Positions 24,922 to 33,023 of a stretch of DNA of 64,000 nucleotides are shown here, in pieces. A program made the position numbers and the translations under genes. The notes below the pieces were generated by a model. It saw only the letters and a list, made by a program, of their open reading frames with translations, was not told the origin of the DNA and ran no database searches. Within the stretch, counting starts at the first letter, position 1; every line of letters starts with the position of its first letter. The stretch lies in the NCBI GenBank assembly GCA_910577055.1, contig CAJTKX010000004.1, positions 62,001-126,000 on the forward strand. The letters are read 5' to 3'. The DNA comes from an uncultured Christensenella sp. (GTDB taxonomy: Bacteria > Bacillota > Clostridia > Christensenellales > Borkfalkiaceae).

Positions 24922-25652
24922 TGGACGAAAGCGAGGCAAACGAGCTGTTCCGACAGTACAAGCTTACTCACGATATAAAAATCAGGAACAGACTTGTTGA
25001 AAATTACCTTAATATCGCCGAAATTCTTGCAAAGAAGTTTTCGGGGCGGGGCGTGGAGTACGACGACTTGTTTCAAGTTGCGTCCGAGGCGCTGATTTCG
25101 GGGGTGGAAAAATTCGACCCCGATTTAGGCAACCGCTTTACTACTTACATAACCCCGACTATTACGGGTATGATTAAAAATTACTTCCGCGATTTTTCGC
25201 GGTCGGTGCGTCTGCCGCGCAGAGTGTACGCCGTTGCCGCGAAGGTGCGGGAGGAGAAGAACGATTATTATAAAAGGACGGGTACGCAGCCGACCATCGC
25301 GTATCTTGCGGAAAAGTTGGGTTATTCGGAAGAGCTTATTATCGAGGCGTTGGAGTGTCGCACTCCCGTAAGCTTGGATACCCGCGTTAACGGAGAGGAC
25401 GGGGAGCAAGACGCGGCTTTGTACGACGCTATCCCCGCCGCAACGGACACGTTTGAAAATTTCGAGGACGCCGAGGCGTTAAAGACCGAAATAGGTAAAC
25501 TTGACCCTACCGAAAGACGGGTTATAACTTTAAGGTACGTTCAAGGGAAATCTCAAGCGGAGGTAGGAAAAATTTTGGGCGTGTCCCAAATGTTCGTGTC
25601 CCGCGCAGAGCGGAAAATCGTTGAAAAGTTGAAGGAAGCGCTCATCTTATGA
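24918..25652 (+). CDS. SigB/SigF/SigG-type alternative sigma factor
   Basis: 244 residues, group 3 sigma-70. Region 2 is NRLVENYLNIAEILAKKFSG then YDDLFQVASEALISGVEKFDP and FTTYITPTITGMIKNYFRD. Region 3 follows SVRLPRR. Region 4 is LDPTERRVITLRYVQGKSQAEVGKILGVSQMFVSRAERK. Flanked by a STAS antagonist and ATPase-type anti-sigma proteins, so activity is set by partner switching. It could be the general-stress SigB or the sporulation SigF; gene order alone does not decide. Confidence 0.93.
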   Translation: MMDESEANELFRQYKLTHDIKIRNRLVENYLNIAEILAKKFSGRGVEYDDLFQVASEALISGVEKFDPDLGNRFTTYITPTITGMIKNYFRDFSRSVRLPRRVYAVAAKVREEKNDYYKRTGTQPTIAYLAEKLGYSEELIIEALECRTPVSLDTRVNGEDGEQDAALYDAIPAATDTFENFEDAEALKTEIGKLDPTERRVITLRYVQGKSQAEVGKILGVSQMFVSRAERKIVEKLKEALIL

Positions 25653-26011
25653 TTACTTTCAAGATTGACGATTTAAAAAATATGTCCGCAAGCCTTAAAG
25701 CTTTTGCCGAAATGTTGCGCGGCTTCGGGGTGGCGGAAGAGGACATCTTCGCAAGCAGATTGGTTTCAAGCGAGCTTATATCCAACGTTATTATTCACGG
25801 CGGCGAGGCGGCGGAACTGAATTGCGAGCTTTTAGACGGCAAAATTTGTATAAAGGTTCTTTCGTCGAGCTTTAACGACGTAAACTTATGCCCGCCAAAG
25901 CCCGACGTGCTTGCCGAAAGCGGTAGGGGAATGTACATTGTCCGCAGTATTTGCCTTGGCGAAATAGAGCGCAACGACGACGGAGTAAAAGTATTTATAA
26001 AACTTCATTAA
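25649..26011 (+). CDS. RsbW-type anti-sigma factor (HATPase)
   Basis: 120 residues. The N box SSELISNVIIHGG keeps the Glu and Asn needed for Mg-ATP, and ESGRGMYIVRS is the G2-like box. The DxGxG G1 box is not clear (CPPKPDV occupies the region). This is the better candidate of the two ATPase-like proteins for the kinase that holds the sigma factor and phosphorylates the STAS protein. It overlaps the sigma gene by 4 nt, and a terminator follows. Confidence 0.85.
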   Translation: MITFKIDDLKNMSASLKAFAEMLRGFGVAEEDIFASRLVSSELISNVIIHGGEAAELNCELLDGKICIKVLSSSFNDVNLCPPKPDVLAESGRGMYIVRSICLGEIERNDDGVKVFIKLH

Positions 26012-26024
26012 CTTTTAAACAAAT

Positions 26025-26054
26025 AAGCCCCCGCGCCGTTTGGCGCGGAGGCTT
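26025..26054. terminator. Bidirectional terminator after the sigma operon
   Basis: 13 bp stem AAGCCCCCGCGCC with one mismatch, 4-nt loop, flanked by A-rich and T-rich tracts. It also serves the convergent membrane protein gene. Confidence 0.85.
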
Positions 26055-26062
26055 TAAGTTTG

Positions 26063-26106
26063 AATTGCCATACAGCAATTAAGATACTTGATTAAGCGGA
26101 ACGCTT
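26063..26106. repeat. Dispersed 44-bp repeat (copy 2)
   Basis: The reverse complement matches 16214-16257 at 37 of 44 positions, including an identical 13-base block AAGCGTTCCGCTT and an AATTGC/GCAATT mini-hairpin. It lies between a terminator and the stop codon of the minus-strand membrane protein gene. A CAAACTTAAAGCC block flanks both copies, but on opposite sides of the core. Confidence 0.7.
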
Positions 26107-27667
26107 ACATTAAGTTGCCGTATTCGTACATCTTGTTGAACAAGCCGTCGGAAACGATATTTCTTAATCTGCTGAAGTAGATGAATACGTTGTTGAAGAA
26201 TCTGTCGTTGTTGCCGCCCACAACGTAGTCGGGGATATAGCTGAGGTTGCCGCACTGTCTTTCGAGGAACACTCTCGAAAACTCGACTTTCTGCTCGGTA
26301 GACAAAGTCTTTATAAATTCGTCAACGGGTCCGTTGTAAATAATCGGGTTGTAAACTTGCGGTTCCTCTTCAACCGTTTCTTCCTCGGTAAAGGTAGGCG
26401 CAACGTATACGAAAGGCTTTTCTTCTTCTTCAACCGTTTCTTCCTTAGGCTGCTCGTCGTCGATAGCCTTGTTTGCGGTCATTTCCGCAGCAACCGCTTT
26501 ATTTATCTTCTTTCTCTTCTTGTCGAATCTTACAAGCCTTATAATATTGAGGAGAAGCGAAGCAAGCGCAAGCACTGCGATTACTATGCTCATAAGTCCC
26601 GTCGTTGCACTCTCGATAAAGAACGGAAGAATTATAACAAGCGCAGCCGCAACCAACGTAAGTGTGTATCTTACGATATTGCTAACAAGCATATAGCGCT
26701 TTGTCGTCTTGCCAAGCCCCATCGCGTCCAAAAGGAAGTTGATAAGCGCAAACAAAGCAAGGATAAGCGTGCAAGTAAACAGCGTCTGCTGAATAGCCGT
26801 AGGCATAGCGTACAACGTATCGGTAAAGGTGGGAAGCCCCAATCCGCCTGTGCCGCAGAACAGCATAAGCACGGGAAGTATACCGATTACAGACGTTCCT
26901 AACGCTACCGAGTAATAAAGTCTGCCGTCGAACAGTCCCTCGGTTATACCTATTAACTCGTTGAGCGGGTCGTTAAGCGCGGTGATAATCGCGCCTACGT
27001 CGTAAACGACAAGCATAAGCGCAAGCGTAGATAAAAGCAATAAAATAAATTTGAATACGCCGCTGCCTTTCTTGTAGAAAATGCTTTGCACTACAAGCAT
27101 AAGGAAGGTGCCGCCGAACGCGCCGAGCAGAGGATAGCTCCACTGATAGTACGAAGCAAGCACGTCTGCCGAAGTTAAAGTAAAGCTCGTAAGTTGAATG
27201 AATACGAATATCGATACGAACAAGAACGCAACGACTTCGATAAAGCTTGCGGCGCTAAGCGCGGTGTTCTTGTTCGATTTTTTGCTGAACGTGCTGACTA
27301 TCGCGGGTATTAACGCGATAATTCCTGCAAGTACCACAAGCGCGTAAAGCACGGTGAAAAGCGCGCCCAAGTCGTAACCGCCCTCGATAACGCCGTTCAA
27401 AGTGATAGGCAATGAGTAGGCAAAAGGTGCGCCCAAAATATTGCCTTCGGCGTCTTTAAGCAAATTGACAAACGCTTCCACGGGCACCGCCTTCGAAAGC
27501 GCGTCGGGTAATTGGAACGCCCAAATCGCGTCGGTTGTTCCGTTCAGTTCGGGATTAGTGCCGTAAGGCAAAAACAACCCCAACAGCAAAGCGATTAGCG
27601 CGATGATATAAGTTATCAACGCAACTATTTTGTTGGGACGCTTAATTGAATTTTTCTTGTCTCCCAT
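26105..27667 (-). CDS. Polytopic membrane protein of unknown function
   Basis: 520 residues from ATG 27667, which follows GGAGATG. About ten hydrophobic segments span residues 10-390, with a loop NPELNGTTDAIWAFQLPDALS after the first helix. Next is an acidic Glu-rich linker (EEETVEEEEKPFVYVAPTFTEEE). The soluble C-terminal domain (about 440-520, KTLSTEQKVEFSRVFLERQCGNLSYIPDYVVGG) looks folded. No known family recognised. Single-gene unit with its own promoter. Confidence 0.8.
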   Translation of the reverse strand: MGDKKNSIKRPNKIVALITYIIALIALLLGLFLPYGTNPELNGTTDAIWAFQLPDALSKAVPVEAFVNLLKDAEGNILGAPFAYSLPITLNGVIEGGYDLGALFTVLYALVVLAGIIALIPAIVSTFSKKSNKNTALSAASFIEVVAFLFVSIFVFIQLTSFTLTSADVLASYYQWSYPLLGAFGGTFLMLVVQSIFYKKGSGVFKFILLLLSTLALMLVVYDVGAIITALNDPLNELIGITEGLFDGRLYYSVALGTSVIGILPVLMLFCGTGGLGLPTFTDTLYAMPTAIQQTLFTCTLILALFALINFLLDAMGLGKTTKRYMLVSNIVRYTLTLVAAALVIILPFFIESATTGLMSIVIAVLALASLLLNIIRLVRFDKKRKKINKAVAAEMTANKAIDDEQPKEETVEEEEKPFVYVAPTFTEEETVEEEPQVYNPIIYNGPVDEFIKTLSTEQKVEFSRVFLERQCGNLSYIPDYVVGGNNDRFFNNVFIYFSRLRNIVSDGLFNKMYEYGNLM

Positions 27668-27751
27668 AATCGTACATCTCCGTATTATGATTTGTAAACA
27701 CCGCAATGAATTTGCGGAAATTCCGTTTTCACAGTGGTTTATATATTTAAC

Positions 27752-27780
27752 ATTTTATACCAAACAAATTCCGTTGTCAA
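27752..27780 (-). promoter_or_regulatory. Promoter of the polytopic membrane protein gene
   Basis: Minus strand TTGACA (27780-27775), 17 bp, TAAAAT (27757-27752). The 27668-28049 gap holds this promoter, an AATAAAT/ATTTATT inverted repeat near 27805-27822, and the promoter at 28001; I see nothing else in it. Confidence 0.75.
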
Positions 27781-28000
27781 CAATATAACCCGTGTTTTTC
27801 GGTTAATAAATGACGATTTATTATTGTTAATTGCGTTCGCGCCCGAGGCGTTTTCGGTTTTAAAAAGGGGCATATTGCGGGGGCAACGCTGATTTTATTG
27901 ACTTTTGAAAGGGATTTGATACGCACGTTATCAGTTTGTGCTTTTTTGTGTTTAATTTGCGCTTGCAAGGCGGGTTTGAAAGGTAAATTTTGAAAAAATA

Positions 28001-28029
28001 TTGCAAAAGCGGTAAAAATTTGATATAGT
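28001..28029 (+). promoter_or_regulatory. Promoter of the PucR-type HTH gene
   Basis: TTGCAA (28001-28006), 17 bp, TATAGT (28024-28029), 20 bp before the ATG. Confidence 0.65.
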
Positions 28030-28049
28030 GATTTAGCGGAGTAAGTAAA

Positions 28050-28457
28050 ATGAGTGTAAATTTAACCGACGAAGACTATAATAAAGAAGGCAAAAATTTC
28101 CAAAGAGTGCCTGATATGCTTGAAGTAAACAGATTTTTCGACGCCGCCGAACCGCACACGGTCAATTATTACGAGGTGGTTGCCGCATTGCCGAAATCGG
28201 TGCGCGAGATGCTGACTACCGGCTTCGAAATGAAAAAGTTCGCAAAAATTTTCGAGGACCAAAGTATGATGCAAACGGTGCGGGTTTATCTCGATTGCGG
28301 AATGAATATTTCCGAAACTTCCCGTAGGCTGTATATGCACCGCAACACGCTTATGTATAGGTTGAACAATATCCGTAAACGCACGGGGCTTGATTTAAGC
28401 ACCTTCCGCGACGCTGTCACTTTCGAGCTGTTGCACTGTCTTTATATAATAAAATAA
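28050..28457 (+). CDS. Small PucR/CdaR-type helix-turn-helix protein
   Basis: 135 residues. The C-terminal half DCGMNISETSRRLYMHRNTLMYRLNNIRKRTGLDLSTFRDAVTFELL is the PucR C-terminal HTH, normally the last domain of 400-500 residue regulators. Only a short, unrecognised N-terminal domain precedes it, so this is a minimal form. GGAG ribosome binding site. It is followed 10 nt later by the S41 protease lipoprotein gene, which it may regulate or merely accompany. Confidence 0.85.
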   Translation: MSVNLTDEDYNKEGKNFQRVPDMLEVNRFFDAAEPHTVNYYEVVAALPKSVREMLTTGFEMKKFAKIFEDQSMMQTVRVYLDCGMNISETSRRLYMHRNTLMYRLNNIRKRTGLDLSTFRDAVTFELLHCLYIIK

Positions 28458-28467
28458 GGAATGAGAA

Positions 28468-29820
28468 ATGAAAACTGAAATAAAAATTATTTTAAAAGGG
28501 GTTTCGGCAATGCTTGCCGCCATCTTGCTTGCAGCCGCAGCGTTGCTTTCGGGGTGCGTGCCGAGCTGCGGAATTTTCGGCTCTACCGACACGAAAAAAT
28601 GGGTGCTGAATACGATTAAATCGAATTACTATTATTATGACGAAATGGATAAAGACGGGTTGGAGGATTTGTCCGTGGAAGAAATAGTAAAGCGGTTGGA
28701 TATCTATTCGGCGTTCTACACCGCCGATGAATTTCAAGCCCTTATAAAGGACAACTCCGGCGAAAAGGCGGGCGTGGGTATTTCATACAGCTTTATAGCC
28801 GAGGGCGAAAGCTCGGTCTATCCCGAGGGCGGTTGTCTTTTGATAAGCGTTGTCGGCAACTCGCCCGCTGAAAAAGCGGGGTTGAAATCGGGTATGCTTT
28901 TGACGAGCGGAGAGTATAACGGGCAGACGGTACGCTTCGATACTTCGAGCGCGTTGGAAAATTTCGTTGACGGCATATCCGTGGACGTAGAATTTACTTT
29001 TACCGTTTCTACGGGCGAAAGCTTTACGGTTTCCAAACAAGAATATAATGCAAGCTATATGTTTATGGCGACGAACTCTTCCGCGTGGACGCCGACTTTC
29101 GGCGAGGACGGAGAAGTGAACGGAATTGCACAAGCGGAAGGAAGAGAAATAGAATATCTGCCCGACGGCGCGGCTTATGTAAATATGTTGCAATTTTACG
29201 GCTCCGCCGGCGACGAGTTCGGATATCTTATGTCGCAGTTCAACGCCGAGCGTTGCACTTCGCTTATACTCGACTTGCGCAATAACGGCGGCGGTTATGT
29301 GGACGTTATGCAAGATATGGCGGGATATTTCACCTCGTCGCTCGGAAGCGGCACATACCGCGCAATGACGGCGCGGTACAGAAGCGGCAGAGAAGAGGTA
29401 GCCAACTGCAAAACCCATAGCGGCAGCGGCTTGGTGTCCGAGAACACCGATGTTTACGTTCTTGTAAACTCGGGAACGGCAAGCGCGTCCGAAGCGCTTA
29501 TCGGCGTACTTATAAGCTACGGATTTTTAAGTTACGAAAATATTTTTATTTCCGACTACAACGAAGAGTTTTTAAGTTGGTCTCAAGGCGAAGTCAAAAC
29601 CGCGCAAAGCTACGGTAAGGGAATTATGCAGTCCACCTTTACCAATTACTTTACGGGCGAAGCGTTGAAGTTGACCACCGCGCAGATTTATTGGCCTAAC
29701 GGCAAATGCATACACGGCGTGGGGCTGACGGCTGCCGACGGGTGCCGAACGGTGAAAACCGATTGGATAGTTACCCCCGAGGACGACGAACTGAAAAAAA
29801 TAATAGAGATGATAAATTAA
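28468..29820 (+). CDS. S41-family (C-terminal processing type) peptidase lipoprotein
   Basis: 450 residues. Signal peptide with lipobox LLSGC (Cys about 30). A PDZ-like domain lies near 95-200 (GVGISYSF, VVGNSPAEKAGLKSGM). In the peptidase domain SLILDLRNNGGG is the substrate strand and VLVNSGTASASEALIG carries the catalytic Ser (about 337). The usual catalytic Lys some 25 residues later is not obvious, and KTAQSYGKGIMQST is the equivalent region. Probably surface-anchored and cleaving or binding C-terminal tails. Terminator follows. Confidence 0.9.
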   Translation: MKTEIKIILKGVSAMLAAILLAAAALLSGCVPSCGIFGSTDTKKWVLNTIKSNYYYYDEMDKDGLEDLSVEEIVKRLDIYSAFYTADEFQALIKDNSGEKAGVGISYSFIAEGESSVYPEGGCLLISVVGNSPAEKAGLKSGMLLTSGEYNGQTVRFDTSSALENFVDGISVDVEFTFTVSTGESFTVSKQEYNASYMFMATNSSAWTPTFGEDGEVNGIAQAEGREIEYLPDGAAYVNMLQFYGSAGDEFGYLMSQFNAERCTSLILDLRNNGGGYVDVMQDMAGYFTSSLGSGTYRAMTARYRSGREEVANCKTHSGSGLVSENTDVYVLVNSGTASASEALIGVLISYGFLSYENIFISDYNEEFLSWSQGEVKTAQSYGKGIMQSTFTNYFTGEALKLTTAQIYWPNGKCIHGVGLTAADGCRTVKTDWIVTPEDDELKKIIEMIN

Positions 29821-29822
29821 AA

Positions 29823-29862
29823 TAACAGCCGCGCGGCAAACGCCGCGCGGCTGTTATTTTTA
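29823..29862. terminator. Terminator between the S41 peptidase and small hypothetical genes
   Basis: 14 bp stem AACAGCCGCGCGGC/GCCGCGCGGCTGTT with loop AAAC, then T-rich sequence. A/T flanks on both sides make it work for both convergent genes. Confidence 0.92.
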
Positions 29863-29868
29863 AAACGT

Positions 29869-30075
29869 TTAAATTGGGTGCTTTAAAGATTTTATCCGTC
29901 GCGCGGGGAAAATCACGCAAACCAAAAATCCTTCGTCCGTCCGTGTTACTTCTAAGGAAGGGGCGCCGTCGCACTCGAAATACTCTTCGTTAACGCGCTG
30001 TATATCTTTTAAAAACAAGCCGCGCTCGAAGTCCGACATATCGTCCCTATCCAAAAGTATTGCGTTTGATTTCAT
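29869..30075 (-). CDS. Small hypothetical protein coupled to the MinD-like ATPase
   Basis: 68 residues: charged, no membrane segment, one hydrophobic strand (GFLVCVIFPARR). Its start overlaps the stop of the MinD-like gene by 4 nt, so the two are co-translated and may act together. No family recognised. Confidence 0.65.
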   Translation of the reverse strand: MKSNAILLDRDDMSDFERGLFLKDIQRVNEEYFECDGAPSLEVTRTDEGFLVCVIFPARRIKSLKHPI

Positions 30076-30803
30076 AACTTAGCCCTCATCTTTCTTTTTA
30101 TAATTCCGTTAATTCCGCCGTAGCCTTTCAATACGTTGCAAAAGCCCTCTCGCTTGCCCGTCACCGTTTCCGCCGCCGTTTTAAAGGCTTTCATCGTAGT
30201 TTGCTTCCAATTCCCCGCGGGCAAGTTCAAGTCCTCGGGTATAACGGCTTTTAAAGGCATATGCAAAAGCGTGGCGATTTCGTTCGCGGTTAAAATCTCG
30301 CCGTTCAAAATTTGTCCGCCGTTTATCTTGTTTACCACAAGCCCTATATCCTTTATGCCGCTGTCGTACAGTGCGGAGCGGCAACAGTCCGCGCTTTTAA
30401 CGGAGGGGGTGAACGGTTCGGTTACTATTAACACCCCGTCGCATGCCTCTGGCGCGATTTTATCCAAAAGAATATAATCGAAAAGTCCGTCCACGTCGTC
30501 AACGGCTTGCGCCGCAACGGTAAGGTCGGTCACGCCCATAGAGGGCATAAAACACAAGTTGCTGTTCAACGGGTGAAAGGTCAACGTCTGCTTAGCACGA
30601 CACGCGCCTCTCTCGTAATCGCCGAGCGTGTAAACCTGCAAATCGCGGCACTCGCCAATTATAGCCGCGCTGCCGCACCGAAAGTCGCCGTCTACAATTA
30701 AAGTGCGCTCCCCCATTTTCGCAAGCGCAACCCCAAGCCCAACGGCGCAAGTGGTAACGCCCGTGCCGCCTTTGAAGCTCGTCATATAAATCTTCTTAGC
30801 CAT
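30072..30803 (-). CDS. MinD/ParA-like ATPase with altered P-loop
   Basis: 243 residues. MTSFKGGTGVTTCAVGLGVALAKMGERTLIVDGDFRCGSA is the deviant Walker A region. The signature Lys is kept (FKGG), but the P-loop Lys, normally in GKT, is Val in GVTT. FDYILLDKIAP is the Walker B equivalent, where a typical MinD has DxPxG. GVLIVTEPFTPSVKSAD and GLVVNKINGG match MinD-type motifs. CpaE/TadZ-like proteins also have atypical Walker A motifs, so localisation without normal ATPase cycling is possible. No MinE/MinC or pilus genes nearby. Confidence 0.82.
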   Translation of the reverse strand: MAKKIYMTSFKGGTGVTTCAVGLGVALAKMGERTLIVDGDFRCGSAAIIGECRDLQVYTLGDYERGACRAKQTLTFHPLNSNLCFMPSMGVTDLTVAAQAVDDVDGLFDYILLDKIAPEACDGVLIVTEPFTPSVKSADCCRSALYDSGIKDIGLVVNKINGGQILNGEILTANEIATLLHMPLKAVIPEDLNLPAGNWKQTTMKAFKTAAETVTGKREGFCNVLKGYGGINGIIKRKMRAKL

Positions 30804-30887
30804 AGCCGAATTATATAGTAAGCCGAAATACGAAGTCGGTCGTAATTTGTAACTAATACACTTTTACGCACGATTTGCCTTTTGCAT

Positions 30888-30912
30888 AACATTGGGCGGG
30901 CGGGCATAATTT
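30888..30912 (+). promoter_or_regulatory. Possible SigE-type promoter before yqfC
   Basis: GCATAACA followed about 13 bp later by CATAATTT partly resembles the mother-cell SigE consensus. yqfC is SigE-controlled in Bacillus. The match is loose and the ATG follows within a few bases, so this is tentative. Confidence 0.25.
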
Positions 30913-30917
30913 ATTAT

Positions 30918-31172
30918 ATGAAACTTTTAGAACAGATTATGGAAGAGCTGGGCGCGGACACCTTAAAATCCTTTTCGGTGGTGCCGTCGTTCGGCGGGTA
31001 TTTCCGCAGTATCAAGGGCATTGCCGAATACACTTCGGAAAAAATAATTCTTCTGCAAAAGAAAACTTTGATTATTTTAGAGGGTGAAAAGCTGGAAGTG
31101 GGCAAGTATTTCGAGGAAGATATTTTCATAAAGGGAAATATAAAGGTAATAACCGTTGACAAACAGAACTGA
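30918..31172 (+). CDS. yqfC: YqfC-like sporulation protein (YabP/YqfC family)
   Basis: 84 residues. VVPSFGGYFRSIKGIAEYTSEKIILLQKKTLIILEGEKLEVGKYFEEDIFIKGNIKVI is the YabP/YqfC fold pattern of short beta strands. Required for normal sporulation in the mother cell in Bacillus; molecular role unknown. It overlaps yqfD by 17 nt. Its position before yqfD and phoH is the conserved Firmicutes arrangement. Confidence 0.9.
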   Translation: MKLLEQIMEELGADTLKSFSVVPSFGGYFRSIKGIAEYTSEKIILLQKKTLIILEGEKLEVGKYFEEDIFIKGNIKVITVDKQN

Positions 31173-32046
31173 AATTTCGATAATTTCCACTGCCGAAAGC
31201 GCTTTGAGAAAGCTGAAACGGTCCGATATCGCCGTTTTTAATTGTAAAAAAGAGGGTGCGGCGTTTATATTCGAGGTTAAAGACAAAGATACCCAAAAAG
31301 TTTTTGCAATTTTTGACAAGCCGTGCTATAATATAACCGTAATTAAAAAAAGCCGCAAAAACCGCTTTTTGGGGTTGCTTGCGGTTCGCGCGGGGCTTGT
31401 CGCGGGCGCGGCGGCGTTCATTTTGTCGGCGTTTGCGGCGAACTCATTGGTCTTGAAAATAAAGGTCAGCGGCAGCGGCAGCTATTTGGAGCCGGAGGTG
31501 CGCAAAATAGTTTACGACGAAGGCGCGAAAGAGTTTCAACCCATTTCCGCTTTCAATTTTTCTGTTGCCACGGGCAGAATACTTGCGCTTCCGCAAGTTA
31601 CTTTCTGTAATATCGAAAAGCGCGGCAGCGTGTTGGTTGTTGACGTTCAAGTAGACGACGAGCACTATGGCTCGGCAAACTTAAAGCCGCTTATAAGCGA
31701 CTGCGACGGCGTTGTTAGGAACATTGTGGCGGTATGCGGCACGGCGGCGGTATCCGTGGGCGACGGTGTTAAAAAGGGCGATACGCTTATTTACGCGCAC
31801 ACGCTTGCGGGCGAGGAAGAGATAGAGTGCCTTGCCGCGGGGTTTGCCGAAATCGAGTGCGCGGGTCACGCGGAGTATTTCGCCGAAACGGAAAACGACG
31901 AAAGCCTTAAAGAGGCTTTTTCGTCAATTCTGTTGGAGGGCGAGGAAATTTTAAGTCGCTCGCATTCCGTCAATCCGACGGAGGGCGGTGTGGTTTATTT
32001 CATAGAATACACATATTTGCGTAAACTAAGTATCAACTTAACTTAA
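31156..32046 (+). CDS. yqfD: YqfD-like sporulation membrane protein
   Basis: 296 residues from a TTG start inside yqfC. Cytoplasmic N-terminal part, one membrane helix (LLAVRAGLVAGAAAFILSAFAA, about 75-95), then an outside domain (VSGSGSYLEPEVRKIVYDEGAKEF). Members in Bacillus are about 100 residues longer, so this is a compact version. The domain resembles a POTRA-like strand/helix pattern, but I infer that only weakly. Likely acts with YqfC in the mother cell. Confidence 0.85.
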   Translation: MTNRTEISIISTAESALRKLKRSDIAVFNCKKEGAAFIFEVKDKDTQKVFAIFDKPCYNITVIKKSRKNRFLGLLAVRAGLVAGAAAFILSAFAANSLVLKIKVSGSGSYLEPEVRKIVYDEGAKEFQPISAFNFSVATGRILALPQVTFCNIEKRGSVLVVDVQVDDEHYGSANLKPLISDCDGVVRNIVAVCGTAAVSVGDGVKKGDTLIYAHTLAGEEEIECLAAGFAEIECAGHAEYFAETENDESLKEAFSSILLEGEEILSRSHSVNPTEGGVVYFIEYTYLRKLSINLT

Positions 32047-32048
32047 AT

Positions 32049-33023
32049 ATGGATAAAAGCATAAGAAAAATCAGTGCGGGCAACGCCGATATACTTCAAA
32101 GATTTGTTGGGACGTTTGACGAGAACGTCAGTTTAATTATGCACGAAACGGGCGCGGTTGTCCGCGTAGACGGCGTGCAAGTGGTAATAAGCGGCGCCGA
32201 AAGCGCGGTGAATATTGCCTCGGCGGTAGTGGAAAGCCTTTTAGAGCTTGTCTTAAAGGGCGAAACGGTAGATAAGGGCAAAGTTGTATATTGTATAGAG
32301 CTTGCGCGCGAAGGCAGGGCAAAGGATATTTGCAAGCTTTCGGCGGGCACGGTTGCGTTTACCTTCCGTGGCAAACAAGTAAAGTGCAAAACCGTCGGAC
32401 AAAAAACTTATGTGGATTGCATAAAAAAGGACTCAATAACCTTTGGCGTGGGTCCCGCCGGCACGGGTAAAACCTACCTTGCCGTGTGCCTTGCGGTTCA
32501 AGCTTACAAACAGAAGCAGACGGACAAGATTATTTTAACCCGCCCCGCAGTCGAAGCGGGCGAAAAGCTTGGATTTCTTCCCGGCGATTTACAGACAAAA
32601 GTAGACCCGTATTTAAGACCGCTGTACGATGCTTTGGAAGAGATGCTCGGCACAGAAACCTATATAAAGCTTATGGAGCGCGGAACTATCGAGGTTGCGC
32701 CCCTTGCTTATATGCGCGGTAGGACGCTTTCCAACGCCTTTATAATTTTGGACGAGGCGCAGAACACCACGCGCGAGCAAATGAAAATGTTTTTAACCCG
32801 TTTAGGCGACAATTCCAAAATGGTCGTAACGGGCGATATAACCCAAATTGACTTGCCCGAAGGCAAAAAAAGCGGGCTTGAACACGCCGTTTCCGTTTTG
32901 GAAGGGGTTGACGGTATATCCGTCGTTCAACTTTCGGATAAGGACGTCGTCCGTAACCCCCTTGTTAAGAGGATTGTTAAAGCTTACGACGCGGACGACA
33001 ATAGGAGGAAGAAAATTGACTAA
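32049..33023 (+). CDS. phoH: PhoH-family ATPase
   Basis: 324 residues. An N-terminal KH-like segment (GAVVRVDGVQVVISGAESA) precedes a P-loop domain with GPAGTGKTYLA (about 135), LTRPAVEAGEKLGFLPGDLQTKVDPY, ILDEAQNTTREQMKMFLTR and VVTGDITQIDLP. These are the diagnostic PhoH motifs. RNA-related ATPase or helicase role; gene order next to ybeY and era supports work in rRNA maturation. Its stop overlaps the TTG start of the next gene. Confidence 0.95.
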   Translation: MDKSIRKISAGNADILQRFVGTFDENVSLIMHETGAVVRVDGVQVVISGAESAVNIASAVVESLLELVLKGETVDKGKVVYCIELAREGRAKDICKLSAGTVAFTFRGKQVKCKTVGQKTYVDCIKKDSITFGVGPAGTGKTYLAVCLAVQAYKQKQTDKIILTRPAVEAGEKLGFLPGDLQTKVDPYLRPLYDALEEMLGTETYIKLMERGTIEVAPLAYMRGRTLSNAFIILDEAQNTTREQMKMFLTRLGDNSKMVVTGDITQIDLPEGKKSGLEHAVSVLEGVDGISVVQLSDKDVVRNPLVKRIVKAYDADDNRRKKID

